A stretch of DNA of 64,000 bases from Clostridiaceae bacterium M8S5 (GCA_029227815.1 CP118523.1:4521500-4585499); one strand, 5' to 3'; shown: positions 18,225 to 26,679, numbered from the stretch's first letter. Numbers and translations: made by a program. Notes: a model not told the origin generated them from the letters alone.

Positions 18225-18914
18225 ATGAAAGGTATATTAATTGCAATAGATGCGGTAGATGGTAGTGGAAAAGAAACACAGAGCAAGAAACTGTATGAGA
18301 GATTATTAGAAGATGGTTATGACATAAAGAAGATACAGTTTCCTAATTACGAAAGTGAGTCATCATCATTAATTAAGATGTATCTCAACGGAGAATTTGG
18401 AGAAAATCCAAATGAGATCAGCCCGTATATTGCATCAACATTTTATGCGGCAGATAGATATGCCTCATATAAAACTATATGGGGTGATTATTACAATAAT
18501 GGTGGAATAATACTTACCGATAGATATACAACAGGAAATATGGTACATCAAGCAGCAAAAATAAATGATAAAAAAGATAAGAAAGAATTTTTAGATTGGC
18601 TTCACAATCTAGAATACGATATATATGGTTTGCCAAAACCAGATTGTGTTATATTTTTAGATATGCCTGTAGAATACAGTAAAAAATTAATAAAAGATAG
18701 AGCAAATAAAATTAGTGGAAGCGTAGAAAGCAAGGATATACACGAAAGGAATGAATCTTATCTAGAATCATCATATTATAACGCTGTTGAAATAGCAAAA
18801 GATTATAATTGGAAAAGGATAAAATGTGTAAAAGATGAACAAATTAGAAGTATCGAAGATTTACATAGTGAAATATATTACTATGTAAAAAAGCTCATAG
18901 AAAGCAGACAATAA
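18225..18914 (+). CDS. tmk: Thymidylate kinase with unusual P-loop
   Basis: This 229-residue protein phosphorylates dTMP to dTDP. ATG 18225 is preceded by GGGAGGA; an in-frame ATG at 18213 would contain that site. The DRYTTGNMVHQ segment matches the family DR(Y/F) region. The phosphate loop reads AVDGSGKETQ (A10-E17), so the usual first Gly and the Thr/Ser after the Lys are replaced by Ala and Glu. The protein is also somewhat longer than the usual 205-215 residues. Position before yaaQ and yaaR is the classical one. A divergent but functional kinase is most likely. Confidence 0.85.
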   Translation: MKGILIAIDAVDGSGKETQSKKLYERLLEDGYDIKKIQFPNYESESSSLIKMYLNGEFGENPNEISPYIASTFYAADRYASYKTIWGDYYNNGGIILTDRYTTGNMVHQAAKINDKKDKKEFLDWLHNLEYDIYGLPKPDCVIFLDMPVEYSKKLIKDRANKISGSVESKDIHERNESYLESSYYNAVEIAKDYNWKRIKCVKDEQIRSIEDLHSEIYYYVKKLIESRQ

Positions 18915-19047
18915 CACATACTATTAAAAGAGCGTTAAGAATATCAAAAATTTGATATTTTATAAGAATAGCTGATATAATATAAGTAAGATAGCATAAA
19001 AATTTACAACCTATAATTATGTCAATTATAAAAGGAGAGGTGTTATT

Positions 19048-19377
19048 ATGAAATTAGTTATAGCCATAGTACAAGATGATGATGCCCACAGATTGCTAGA
19101 CGAATTAATGAAGAATAACTTTGGAGTTACAAAACTAGCTTCAACTGGTGGTTTTTTGAGAGCAGGCAATACAACATTGATTATAGGAGTTGAAAAAGAA
19201 AAAGTAAATGAAGTATTACAGATAATTAAAAAGCTATGTAAAAGCAGAAAACAAGTCACGTCATATCCTGCAACAACAGCTTGGTCTATGGGGAGTTACG
19301 TGCCTTATCCAGTAGAAGTTCAGGTTGGAGGAGCAACGGTTTTTGTTATTGATGTTGAACAATTTAATAAATTTTAA
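19048..19377 (+). CDS. darA: Cyclic di-AMP receptor DarA/YaaQ (PII-like)
   Basis: This 109-residue PII-fold protein has family segments KLVIAIVQDDDAHRL, TKLASTGGFLRAGNTT (nucleotide-binding region) and a VEVQVGGATVFV strand. It binds cyclic di-AMP as a trimer and signals through loop movement; the downstream target is unknown. GGAGAGGTG precedes the ATG. It sits between tmk and yaaR, the standard Firmicutes place. Confidence 0.93.
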   Translation: MKLVIAIVQDDDAHRLLDELMKNNFGVTKLASTGGFLRAGNTTLIIGVEKEKVNEVLQIIKKLCKSRKQVTSYPATTAWSMGSYVPYPVEVQVGGATVFVIDVEQFNKF

Positions 19378-19414
19378 GAAGTATAATAAAATCATATAAG
19401 GGGAGAAGACCGAT

Positions 19415-19864
19415 ATGAAGGTTAGTGACGTTGTCAGCAAGGCTAATACCTTGGAAATAAAACAAAACGAATCAAATAAAAAACCAAAGAATATACAAAA
19501 GACATTTAAAGATGAGTTTTCAAAGCTAGGCGATATGTCAGTAAAAGAAAAACTTAGAGTTCTTTTAGAACAAATAGACATTCAATCAGAAAGAATAGTT
19601 AAAAATGTAGATATCAAAGAAGTAATAGCATACAAAAAATTAGTATCAGAGTTTTTGAGAGAGTCTGTTGATTCTATGGTTAAATTTTCAAAGAATAGTT
19701 TTTTAGATAGAAGAGGGAGACATAGAGTCTACGCAGTAGTTAAAAAAGTTAATACACAGATGGAAGAGTTGACAAAAGAAGTTCTTAATAATGAGAAAGA
19801 TAGAATAGATATAATGAAAAGGCTAGACGATATACGAGGTTTGATAATAGATATCTACATGTAA
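19415..19864 (+). CDS. yaaR: YaaR-family protein (DUF327)
   Basis: This 149-residue, largely helical protein has a disordered Lys/Asn-rich N-terminus (to about 45). The core shows YKKLVSEFLRESVDSMVKF and HRVYAVVKKVNTQMEELTKEVL, matching the DUF327 family. No function is established. GGGGAGAAG precedes the ATG. It lies between darA and holB with short spacing, so it is probably co-transcribed. Confidence 0.9.
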   Translation: MKVSDVVSKANTLEIKQNESNKKPKNIQKTFKDEFSKLGDMSVKEKLRVLLEQIDIQSERIVKNVDIKEVIAYKKLVSEFLRESVDSMVKFSKNSFLDRRGRHRVYAVVKKVNTQMEELTKEVLNNEKDRIDIMKRLDDIRGLIIDIYM

Positions 19865-19886
19865 ACTTAACAAATAGGAGATAAAA

Positions 19887-20897
19887 ATGAACTATGATGA
19901 TATAATAGGACATGAAAAAATAATAGCCCAGCTTAAAAATATAATAAAGAGCGGTAAAGTTGTACATGCATATTTATTTAGAGGGACAAAATCACTAGGT
20001 AAATTTACAACAGCAAAGATTTTTGCCAAGACACTACTGTGTAGCAAAAAAGGTGATACTCCATGTAATAGTTGTCCATCATGTATTAAATTTGATAGCT
20101 TAAACCATCCTGATTTCCATGTCATAAAAGCAGAAGGCAAAAGCATAAAGAAGGCGCAGATAGATAAAATACAAAGTAGCATTAATTTACTTCCGAATGA
20201 GGGAGATAAAAAAATCTATATAATTAAGGATGCTAACAACATGACAGTAGAAGCGCAGAACTGCTTTTTAAAGACATTAGAGGAACCGCCAAAACATGCT
20301 ATTATTATAATGACCTGTGTAAATAGTTATAATTTATTAGAAACAATAGTATCAAGGATGCAGATATTCACTTTTTTTTCCTTAGAAGGAGAGAAGATAG
20401 AACATGCGTTAATTAACAAATATCAAGTAGAAAGAGAAGAAGCCAAGTTTATAGCATCATTTTCAAACGGAATAATGGGAATGGCGCTAAATGAATGTAG
20501 AACTGAGAAATTTAAAGAGTTAAGAAGTAATGTTATTTCACTAGTAGAGAGATTAATATCTAATAATGAATATAACATATTTAAAACAACAGAATTTTTC
20601 GTTGAAAACAAAGATAATTTAGAACAAACATTAGATATGCTTTTGATATGGCTAAGAGATTTGTTGATAATAAGCTTATCAAATCAGGGCATAAATAATA
20701 TAATAATAAATAAAGATAAATTAGAAGTACTATATGAACAGTCATACCGTTTAAGAAAGAATAGATTGACGGATATTATAGATATAGTGGAAGAAGCGAA
20801 ATATAATATAAAAGCAAATGTTAATATTAAACTCAATATAGATGTTATGCTTCTGAAGCTACAGGAGGTATTATATGGTGAACGTAGTAGGTGTTAG
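19887..20897 (+). CDS. holB: DNA polymerase III delta' subunit
   Basis: This 336-residue AAA+ clamp-loader subunit has an altered P-loop (RGTKSLGKFTTAK) as usual for delta'. Zinc-type cysteines lie in LLCSKKGDTPCNSCPSC, followed by [25 protein letters not shown]. It is related to dnaX and works with it. TAGGAG precedes the ATG. Its 3' end overlaps the ricT start by 23 bases, so translation is coupled. Confidence 0.93.
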   Translation: MNYDDIIGHEKIIAQLKNIIKSGKVVHAYLFRGTKSLGKFTTAKIFAKTLLCSKKGDTPCNSCPSCIKFDSLNHPDFHVIKAEGKSIKKAQIDKIQSSINLLPNEGDKKIYIIKDANNMTVEAQNCFLKTLEEPPKHAIIIMTCVNSYNLLETIVSRMQIFTFFSLEGEKIEHALINKYQVEREEAKFIASFSNGIMGMALNECRTEKFKELRSNVISLVERLISNNEYNIFKTTEFFVENKDNLEQTLDMLLIWLRDLLIISLSNQGINNIIINKDKLEVLYEQSYRLRKNRLTDIIDIVEEAKYNIKANVNIKLNIDVMLLKLQEVLYGERSRC

Positions 20898-21687
20898 ATT
20901 TAAGAAAGCAGGTAAAATATATTACTTTGATCCAGTTGACACAAAAGCAAAAAAAGAAGATTATGTAATAGTGGAAACTGTCAGAGGTATAGAGTTTGGT
21001 CAAGTTGTAGTAGGACCAAAGACAATAGCAAAAGAAGAACTTGTTTCTCCACTCAAGAATGTTATAAGAGTTGCAAGTGATGAAGATATACAAAAACACA
21101 AAGAAAATAAGATGAAAGAAGCAGAAGCTCTAGAAGTTTGCTTAAAAAAGATAGAAGAGCATGGATTAAATATGAAGCTTATAGATGTAGAATATACCTT
21201 CGATAATAACAAAGTTATATTTTATTTTACAGCAGATGGACGAGTTGATTTTAGAGAGCTAGTTAAAGATTTAGCTGCAATATTTAGAACTAGAATAGAA
21301 CTAAGGCAGATAGGAGTTAGAGATGAAGCAAAGATGATAGGTGGATTAGGAACATGTGGAAGACCACTATGTTGTTCGTTGTTTTTAGGAGACTTTGAAC
21401 CAGTTTCAATAAGAATGGCAAAAGAGCAAAGTTTATCATTAAATCCAACTAAAATCTCAGGCATATGTGGAAGACTTATGTGTTGCTTAAAATATGAGCA
21501 TGATACTTACGAACAGTCATTGAAGAAAATGCCATGCAATGGTTGCAAAGTAAAGTGTTGTTTAGGTAAAGGAGTAGTACTTGATACTAATCCATTATTA
21601 GAACAGGCAAAGGTAAAAGTAAAGATGCAAGATGGCTCAGATGAGATTCATACTATAAAAGTAGAAGACCTAGAAATAGAGGAATAA
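20875..21687 (+). CDS. ricT: PSP1-domain protein RicT/YaaT
   Basis: This 270-residue protein carries a PSP1 domain at about 60-145. A run of conserved cysteines follows: GTCGRPLCCS, GICGRLMCCLKYEHD and CNGCKVKCCLGKG. In Bacillus RicT forms an iron-sulfur complex with YlbF and YmcA that alters mRNA processing by RNase Y and affects sporulation and competence. The cysteine pattern here is compatible with cluster binding. ATG 20875 follows ACAGGAGGT inside holB. Confidence 0.93.
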   Translation: MVNVVGVRFKKAGKIYYFDPVDTKAKKEDYVIVETVRGIEFGQVVVGPKTIAKEELVSPLKNVIRVASDEDIQKHKENKMKEAEALEVCLKKIEEHGLNMKLIDVEYTFDNNKVIFYFTADGRVDFRELVKDLAAIFRTRIELRQIGVRDEAKMIGGLGTCGRPLCCSLFLGDFEPVSIRMAKEQSLSLNPTKISGICGRLMCCLKYEHDTYEQSLKKMPCNGCKVKCCLGKGVVLDTNPLLEQAKVKVKMQDGSDEIHTIKVEDLEIEE

Positions 21688-21819
21688 AGACATTAAAATA
21701 ATCACTCACAAGTAATATTTTATACAGGATAGATTTATAAATAAAAAGCTTTTATAAATATAAGATACGTGTTAAAATAAATAAGAAGATTTTAAGAAAT
21801 TTCTAAGGAGGTGTCTTTA

Positions 21820-21990
21820 ATGGCTTATAAAATTGAAGATTCTTGTATAAGTTGTGGTGCTTGTGAGGCTGAATGTCCAGTTGGAGTTATCTCTGAAGGA
21901 GATGGCATATATGTAATAGATGCAGATGGCTGTATTGATTGTGGCGCTTGTGCTAATGTATGTCCAGTAGATGCACCAGTTCAAGAATAA
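21820..21990 (+). CDS. 2[4Fe-4S] ferredoxin
   Basis: This 56-residue clostridial ferredoxin has two CxxCxxCxxxC(P) motifs: [12 protein letters not shown] near the start and [12 protein letters not shown] near the end. It is the standard low-potential electron carrier of anaerobes. TAAGGAGGTG precedes the ATG. It occupies the place where Bacillus has yabA, between ricT and the yabB methyltransferase. It is followed by a duplicated terminator with a repeat element between. Confidence 0.95.
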   Translation: MAYKIEDSCISCGACEAECPVGVISEGDGIYVIDADGCIDCGACANVCPVDAPVQE

Positions 21991-22003
21991 TTATGTACAT
22001 CAA

Positions 22004-22026
22004 AAAAGACCCTATGAGGGTCTTTT
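22004..22026 (+). terminator. Ferredoxin terminator, copy 1
   Basis: AAAAGACCC / GGGTCTTTT with loop TATGA. It is nearly identical to the hairpin at 22177-22200, and the two flank exactly 150 bp of repeat element. Confidence 0.85.
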
Positions 22027-22176
22027 AGATTTGATGACAAAGTCATCAAGATAGCAGACTTTAGTAAGAGTTCAATTTTAAGGCGTGTTCAAATTGAGTA
22101 GCAAAGCTTACTTAGAGGTAAGTGAGCAACGGAAATTTGAAGTCAACGCAGAAATTGGGCTTTTGTCTACAGTCTG
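22027..22176 (+). repeat. 150-bp self-complementary repeat, copy A
   Basis: This element is about 90 % identical by eye to the reverse complement of 44387-44536. It has a small side hairpin GATGACAAAGTCATC (22033-22047), terminal inverted repeats CAGACTTTAG / CTACAGTCTG, and nested inner stems. These include TTCAAATT (22088-22095) / AATTTGAA (22134-22141) and an inner CTTAC / GTAAG stem. It is bounded on both sides by copies of the ferredoxin terminator. No ORF is visible. It resembles a non-autonomous hairpin or REP-like element. Confidence 0.85.
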
Positions 22177-22200
22177 AAAGACCCTAAGGGGGTCTTTTTT
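22177..22200 (+). terminator. Ferredoxin terminator, copy 2
   Basis: AAAGACCC (22177-22184) pairs with GGGTCTTT (22190-22197), then TTT. It begins at the base after the repeat's terminal CTACAGTCTG and matches copy 1 apart from its loop. Confidence 0.85.
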
Positions 22201-22245
22201 ATAAACATGGATATAATAAATATAAAGTAACAAAGAGGTGTAAAT

Positions 22246-22980
22246 ATGCAGTTATATGAAAATGAAAGAATAGATGATCTACAACTAAAAGGCTTGAAGA
22301 TAATACAAAATAAAGAAGGTTTTTGCTTTGGAATGGATGCCGTATTATTAGCTAATTTTACTACATTTGAAATGAATTCAAAATGTGTTGATTTGGGCAC
22401 TGGAACTGGGATAATTCCACTATTATTATGGGGAAAAAGAAAACCACAGAGTATACAGGCAGTAGAACTACAGCCTAAAATCGCTGAAATGGCCCATAGA
22501 ACGGTTGTGATGAACAAGCTTACTGAATATATAAAGATTCACAACATAGACCTTAAACAAGCTTATACAAGCTTAGGTATGCATAAATATGACGTGGTTA
22601 CAAGTAACCCTCCGTACATGCCTGCAGGAACAGGAATAATAAATCCAAATGAAAGTAAGAGTATCTCAAGGCATGAGGTAAGATGTACAATAGAAGATGT
22701 AGTAAAATCAGCCAATAATCTACTTAAAAATGGAGGATCATTCTTCATGGTTCATAGACCTCATAGATTAGTTGATATAATAGAGATGTTAAGAAAATAT
22801 AAACTAGAGCCTAAAATTATTAGATTTGTACACCCTAAAGTTGGTAAAAAACCCAATCTACTATTAATAAAAAGTATAAAAGGCGCAAAACCAGAGTTAA
22901 GATTATTAGACCCACTATATGTATACAAAGATGACGGGACGTATACCGAAGAGATTAAAGATATATACAGCAGCTTATAA
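22246..22980 (+). CDS. yabB: YabB-type SAM methyltransferase (tRNA1(Val) A37-like)
   Basis: This 244-residue class I methyltransferase has a SAM site VDLGTGTGIIPLLLW and the N6-adenine catalytic motif NPPYMPAG, with substrate-side segments after it. The family includes TrmN6, which modifies A37 of tRNA-Val in E. coli; the exact RNA target here is inferred. AAGAGGTG precedes the ATG. rsmI follows after 22 bp, as in Bacillus. Confidence 0.9.
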   Translation: MQLYENERIDDLQLKGLKIIQNKEGFCFGMDAVLLANFTTFEMNSKCVDLGTGTGIIPLLLWGKRKPQSIQAVELQPKIAEMAHRTVVMNKLTEYIKIHNIDLKQAYTSLGMHKYDVVTSNPPYMPAGTGIINPNESKSISRHEVRCTIEDVVKSANNLLKNGGSFFMVHRPHRLVDIIEMLRKYKLEPKIIRFVHPKVGKKPNLLLIKSIKGAKPELRLLDPLYVYKDDGTYTEEIKDIYSSL

Positions 22981-23002
22981 TAATATAGAAAAGGTGATAT
23001 GA

Positions 23003-23845
23003 TTGATTAAATTTGGCAAGCTATATATATGTGCAACGCCTATAGGTAACCTCAAAGATATAACATTTAGAGTACTAGAGACACTAAAAGAAGTTGATAT
23101 CATAGCAGCAGAAGATACTAGACATACATTAAAACTACTAAATTATTTTGATATAAAAAAACCACTAATTAGCTATCATGAACACAACAAAGTAAAAATG
23201 GGGCCTAAAATCATAGAAAAGCTAGAAGCTGGACAGAACATAGCATTGGTATCTGATGCAGGAATGCCTGCTATATCAGATCCAGGAGAAGATTTAGTAA
23301 AACTTGCAATAGAAAGTAATATAGAAGTTGATGCATTACCTGGAGCAAGTGCATTTATAATAGCATTAACACTTTCAGGATTCTCAACAGAAAAATTTGT
23401 ATTTGAAGGTTTCTTATCCAAAAAGAATAGAAAAAAAGAACTAGAACAGTTAAAAGTAGAGCATAGAACGATAATTTTATACGAAGCCCCTCATAGACTG
23501 TTAAATTTGTTAAAAGATATACTAACCGTATTAGGAAACAGAGCTATATCAATATCAAGAGAGCTCACAAAGAAATATCAGGAAGTATTTAGAGGGAATA
23601 CAGAGCAGGCGATAGAGTATTTTAGCGCTCAAAACATAAGAGGTGAGTTCGTGATTATAATAGAAGGAAGATCAAAAGACGAACTAGAAGAATTAGAAAA
23701 AAGCTTTTGGAAAGACATGAGTATAAGGGAACATATAGAGTTGTACATAGAAAAAGGTTTTGCAAAAAAGGATGCTATAAAAAAAGTTGCAAAAGAACGA
23801 AATGTGCAGAAAAATGTAATCTATAAAGAAAGTTTAGACATATAA
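23003..23845 (+). CDS. rsmI: 16S rRNA (cytidine1402-2'-O)-methyltransferase
   Basis: This 280-residue enzyme of the tetrapyrrole-methylase fold has the signature segments LYICATPIGNLKDITFRVLETLKEVD (N-terminus), EDTRHTLKLLN, VSDAGMPAISDPGEDLV and LPGASAFIIALTLSG. It methylates the ribose of C1402 in the P site. The start is TTG 23003 with AAAAGGTGA upstream; a nearby ATG is out of frame and stops at once. Operon with yabB. Confidence 0.94.
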   Translation: MIKFGKLYICATPIGNLKDITFRVLETLKEVDIIAAEDTRHTLKLLNYFDIKKPLISYHEHNKVKMGPKIIEKLEAGQNIALVSDAGMPAISDPGEDLVKLAIESNIEVDALPGASAFIIALTLSGFSTEKFVFEGFLSKKNRKKELEQLKVEHRTIILYEAPHRLLNLLKDILTVLGNRAISISRELTKKYQEVFRGNTEQAIEYFSAQNIRGEFVIIIEGRSKDELEELEKSFWKDMSIREHIELYIEKGFAKKDAIKKVAKERNVQKNVIYKESLDI

Positions 23846-23878
23846 GGTGATATTATTTTTTAATTTTCGACAAAACAA

Positions 23879-23906
23879 AAGAGTTGCCTTAACAGCAACT
23901 CTTCTA
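23879..23906. terminator. Convergent terminator between rsmI and abrB
   Basis: AAGAGTTGC (23879-23887) pairs perfectly with GCAACTCTT (23895-23903). A-rich and T-rich flanks allow use from both sides. Confidence 0.8.
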
Positions 23907-23944
23907 TTTTAATTATGTTCTAGTATTTTACGATAAATAAGTAA

Positions 23945-24181
23945 TTATTTAAGTTCTTCTAAACAAGCTGGACAAATGTTTTTGCCTTTGAACTGCGTAA
24001 CATCTTTAGCTTGTCCACAGAAAATACATGCAGGAGCATACTTTTTAAGTATGATTTGCTCTCCATCAACATAAATTTCTAACGCGTCTTTTACGGCTAT
24101 GTCCAGTGTTCTTCTCAGTTCGATTGGAATAACAACTCTGCCTAGCTCATCTACTTTTCTAACTATACCTGTGGATTTCAT
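23945..24181 (-). CDS. abrB: AbrB-type transition-state regulator with C-terminal zinc ribbon
   Basis: The protein is 78 residues. The swapped-hairpin DNA-binding domain is at 1-50 (GIVRKVDELGRVVIPIELRRTL). The C-terminal part has CIFCGQ and CPAC, a probable zinc ribbon seen in clostridial AbrB proteins and absent from Bacillus AbrB. The start is the ATG read from 24181, with GGGAGG upstream; an in-frame extension to 24202 lacks support. It represses post-exponential genes in relatives. Its place after rsmI is conserved. Confidence 0.9.
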   Translation of the reverse strand: MKSTGIVRKVDELGRVVIPIELRRTLDIAVKDALEIYVDGEQIILKKYAPACIFCGQAKDVTQFKGKNICPACLEELK

Positions 24182-24238
24182 AACGACATACCTCCCTATC
24201 ATATTCAGTCAAGAATCGACATATTTCACTCACATTAA

Positions 24239-24267
24239 ATATTAGCAGATATACCAATAAAAGTCAA
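24239..24267 (-). promoter_or_regulatory. Probable abrB promoter
   Basis: On the minus strand TTGACT (24267-24262) and TAATAT (24244-24239) are 17 bp apart, about 60 bases before the abrB start. Confidence 0.6.
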
Positions 24268-24501
24268 CATTAAAATGCAATATAGGCAATTTATTTTATT
24301 GCTTAAAATTTATTTTAAAAAATATTACAAAAATCAAAGATGCGTCATACACACGCCAATATATAGAAAATATTATCTGAAAATGTTATTGCTATGAAAA
24401 TATAGAAACAAAAACATAAATAAAATTTTAAAAAGTTATAAACTTTTTTTTTATTAATATATTTAATATATAAAAATAATTTGGCAAAAGGAAGTGGCAA
24501 T
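24268..24501. other. AT-rich gap between divergent abrB and spmA
   Basis: Together with the abrB leader this is a stretch of roughly 320 bases without a gene. It is dominated by A and T tracts (for example near 24445-24455). I see no further ORF, hairpin or RNA motif. A sporulation promoter for spmA is expected here but cannot be fixed by eye. Confidence 0.5.
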
Positions 24502-25083
24502 TTGATAAACAAAATATGGTTTTTTTTAATATTTATAGGAATCATAACTGCCATTTTGACTGGAAATATGGAAGCAGTAAACCAGGCAATATTGAATGAC
24601 TCGCAAGAGGCAGTGAAATTTACAATAAGCCTAATAGGAATAATGTCTCTATGGCTAGGAATTATGAACATAGCAAAAAAATCAGGAATAATAACATTTC
24701 TTTGTAAGTTACTAAAACCAATCACAATGAAACTTTTTCCTAAGATACCACAAAACCATCCAGCGATGAATTTGATAGTAATGAATATGATAACAAATAT
24801 GTTTGGGGCAGGGAATTCAGCTACAGCATTAGGTATTAAAGCTATGCAAGAGATGGACAAATTAAATCACAGAAAAAATACAGCAACAAATGCTATGTGT
24901 ATGTTTTTAGTAATAAATATGTCATCAATACAGCTAGTACCATTAACAGTAGTAAAAATCAGATCAGATTTAGGAGCTAGTGATCCTACAGATATCATAG
25001 GGTCTGCATTAGTAGCAACGACAGTATCAACGATAGTTGCAATAATTAGTGTAAAAATATTAGAGAGGGGAGATAAACTATAA
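24502..25083 (+). CDS. spmA: Spore maturation protein A
   Basis: This 193-residue membrane protein of the nucleoside-recognition (Gate) family has several helices and the conserved NMFGAGNSATALGIKAM segment. Needed for spore core dehydration in Bacillus; the transported substrate is unknown. TTG 24502 is the likely start because AAAGGAAGTG lies at the right distance; the in-frame TTG at 24481 has none. Its stop TAA overlaps the proposed AUA start of spmB. Confidence 0.9.
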   Translation: MINKIWFFLIFIGIITAILTGNMEAVNQAILNDSQEAVKFTISLIGIMSLWLGIMNIAKKSGIITFLCKLLKPITMKLFPKIPQNHPAMNLIVMNMITNMFGAGNSATALGIKAMQEMDKLNHRKNTATNAMCMFLVINMSSIQLVPLTVVKIRSDLGASDPTDIIGSALVATTVSTIVAIISVKILERGDKL

Positions 25084-25610
25084 GTATATTAAATATAATA
25101 TCAATATCAATAATACCAGCTATTATATCTCTAATACTAATACATGGTTACATCAAAGAAGTAAACCTATACGAATGCTTTATAGAAGGAGCAAAAGAAG
25201 GGCTAACAACAACTATTAAGATAATGCCGTATCTAATAGCCATATTTATCGCAATAGGGATATTTAAAAGATCTTCAGCTATGGATATACTGACTAATAT
25301 GTGTTCTCCATTAACTAAGCTTATAGGTATGCCCAAAGAATTATTGCCATTAATCGTGATGAAGCCCATATCAGGAAGTGGCTCATTAGCATTAGTAAAA
25401 AATATCACACAAACATACGGCGCAGATTCTTTCATAGCAAGAGTAGCAGGAACAATGATGGGATCAGCAGAGACTATATTTTATACTATGGCTGTTTATT
25501 TTGGAGCAGTAGGGATTAAAAATACTAGACATACATTAAAAGCAGCTATGGTATCACATTTGGGAGCAGTAGTAGCATCCTTGGTTATATGTAATATGTT
25601 GTTTAAATAG
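25080..25610 (+). CDS. spmB: Spore maturation protein B, apparent AUA start
   Basis: The frame is open from the end of spmA and gives 176 residues, the family length. The N-terminal membrane helix (SILNIISISIIPAIISLIL), then YECFIEGAKEGL and the MKPISGSGSLALV segment match SpmB. No ATG, GTG or TTG exists in frame before Met-49 (25224), which would remove a helix. ATA at 25080-25082 overlaps the spmA TAA, exactly where ATGA-type overlaps usually occur. AGAGGGGAG (25064-25072) lies seven bases upstream. A non-canonical AUA start is the simplest reading; a sequencing or real point change from ATG is the alternative. Confidence 0.82.
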   Translation: MSILNIISISIIPAIISLILIHGYIKEVNLYECFIEGAKEGLTTTIKIMPYLIAIFIAIGIFKRSSAMDILTNMCSPLTKLIGMPKELLPLIVMKPISGSGSLALVKNITQTYGADSFIARVAGTMMGSAETIFYTMAVYFGAVGIKNTRHTLKAAMVSHLGAVVASLVICNMLFK

Positions 25611-25632
25611 AGTGGTTAAAATTCATAAAAAA

Positions 25633-25656
25633 GAGATTGTCAAATCTGACAATCTC
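25633..25656. terminator. Convergent terminator after spmB
   Basis: GAGATTGTCA (25633-25642) pairs perfectly with TGACAATCTC (25647-25656). It separates spmB from the opposing gene. Confidence 0.8.
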
Positions 25657-25662
25657 ATAGTT

Positions 25663-26466
25663 TTAGTATATAACCTTTATATTTTTTAAATACCTTAAAA
25701 TATATATAGCAGACCATACTCTATTGTATGTGCCAAATTTATGTGGCCATCCACCATCAGATTCTTGACCTGAAACAAGCATTTTTATGGCAATATCTTT
25801 AGCTTGATTAGGTAAAGGAATATCATCGTCAATCATTCCAATAACTTGAGTTAGTGAAAATTCCTCTGTATTAGGCATCAATATCCCCAAAGCCCAACCC
25901 ATTATTTTTTTAGACTCATCAATATGAGGTAACACTGCAAAAGCACTAGAATATGCAATAGCAGACCAAAAATCATTACGTTTAGAAATCTCATCAAAAT
26001 TTACTAGTAGATAATTAATAGCACTATCAATCATTTCTCTATCATTTTCATTTAATTTTAATAATCCTTTTAAGACCATACCAGTCTTATATTCTGGGTA
26101 AATACCCGGCCCCATGTATCCAGGTATTTCAAACTTAAGCATTTCTTTGACATCATCCCACATTCCATTTTCTTTTTGAGTATTTTTCAAGTACATATAA
26201 GTTTCTTGATATAGAATTGTATCTTTTAGACCAAATTTTAACATAAGATTAAGGGCAACAGCAGTTGTAAAAGGAGAGCTTACATTGCCTTGATACTCAA
26301 ATTCAAGCCCATTAGCCCAACCACCATCTTCATTTTGATACTTACTAAGTTCCTTGATTGCATCTTCTTTTCCACTATCTGATTTAATGAAATTAAGACA
26401 TGCTTTTTGCAGAGTAGTTCCGTTGGTTATTATATAATTTTCAGCTTTTTTAACCAATTCATTCAT
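25663..26466 (-). CDS. Prenyltransferase/terpenoid-cyclase-like repeat protein
   Basis: This 267-residue protein is built of alpha/alpha-barrel repeats. Gly-Trp motifs such as NEDGGWANGLE, KENGMWDDV and SDGGWPHKFGTYNRVWSA resemble the QW-type repeats of squalene cyclases. The DxDD catalytic motif of true squalene-hopene cyclases is not seen, and the protein is far shorter than those enzymes. The start is the ATG read from 26466, with GGAGG seven bases upstream. It is monocistronic. The function is unknown; a binding or metabolic role cannot be told apart. Confidence 0.75.
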   Translation of the reverse strand: MNELVKKAENYIITNGTTLQKACLNFIKSDSGKEDAIKELSKYQNEDGGWANGLEFEYQGNVSSPFTTAVALNLMLKFGLKDTILYQETYMYLKNTQKENGMWDDVKEMLKFEIPGYMGPGIYPEYKTGMVLKGLLKLNENDREMIDSAINYLLVNFDEISKRNDFWSAIAYSSAFAVLPHIDESKKIMGWALGILMPNTEEFSLTQVIGMIDDDIPLPNQAKDIAIKMLVSGQESDGGWPHKFGTYNRVWSAIYILRYLKNIKVIY

Positions 26467-26679
26467 AACAAGACCTCCATTATTTAGTGTGAAATACATT
26501 GATTATGACAAATCTATGTTTTCTATGACTATAATAATAAGGCTTACAGTTACTGTAGAGTCAAGAGAAGTAAAAGTGTTTTTAAAGTACTAGTGTGATA
26601 AAATTATTTACAATAATAAAACAAATATGAATATATGTGCCTAAATTTAAATACCAAGTAATTTCTAGGGGGTCAAGAA

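Noticed and set aside
25224..25610. spmB starting at internal ATG 25224
   Set aside because: It would drop a conserved helix and the YECFIEGAKEGL segment, and it has no ribosome site.
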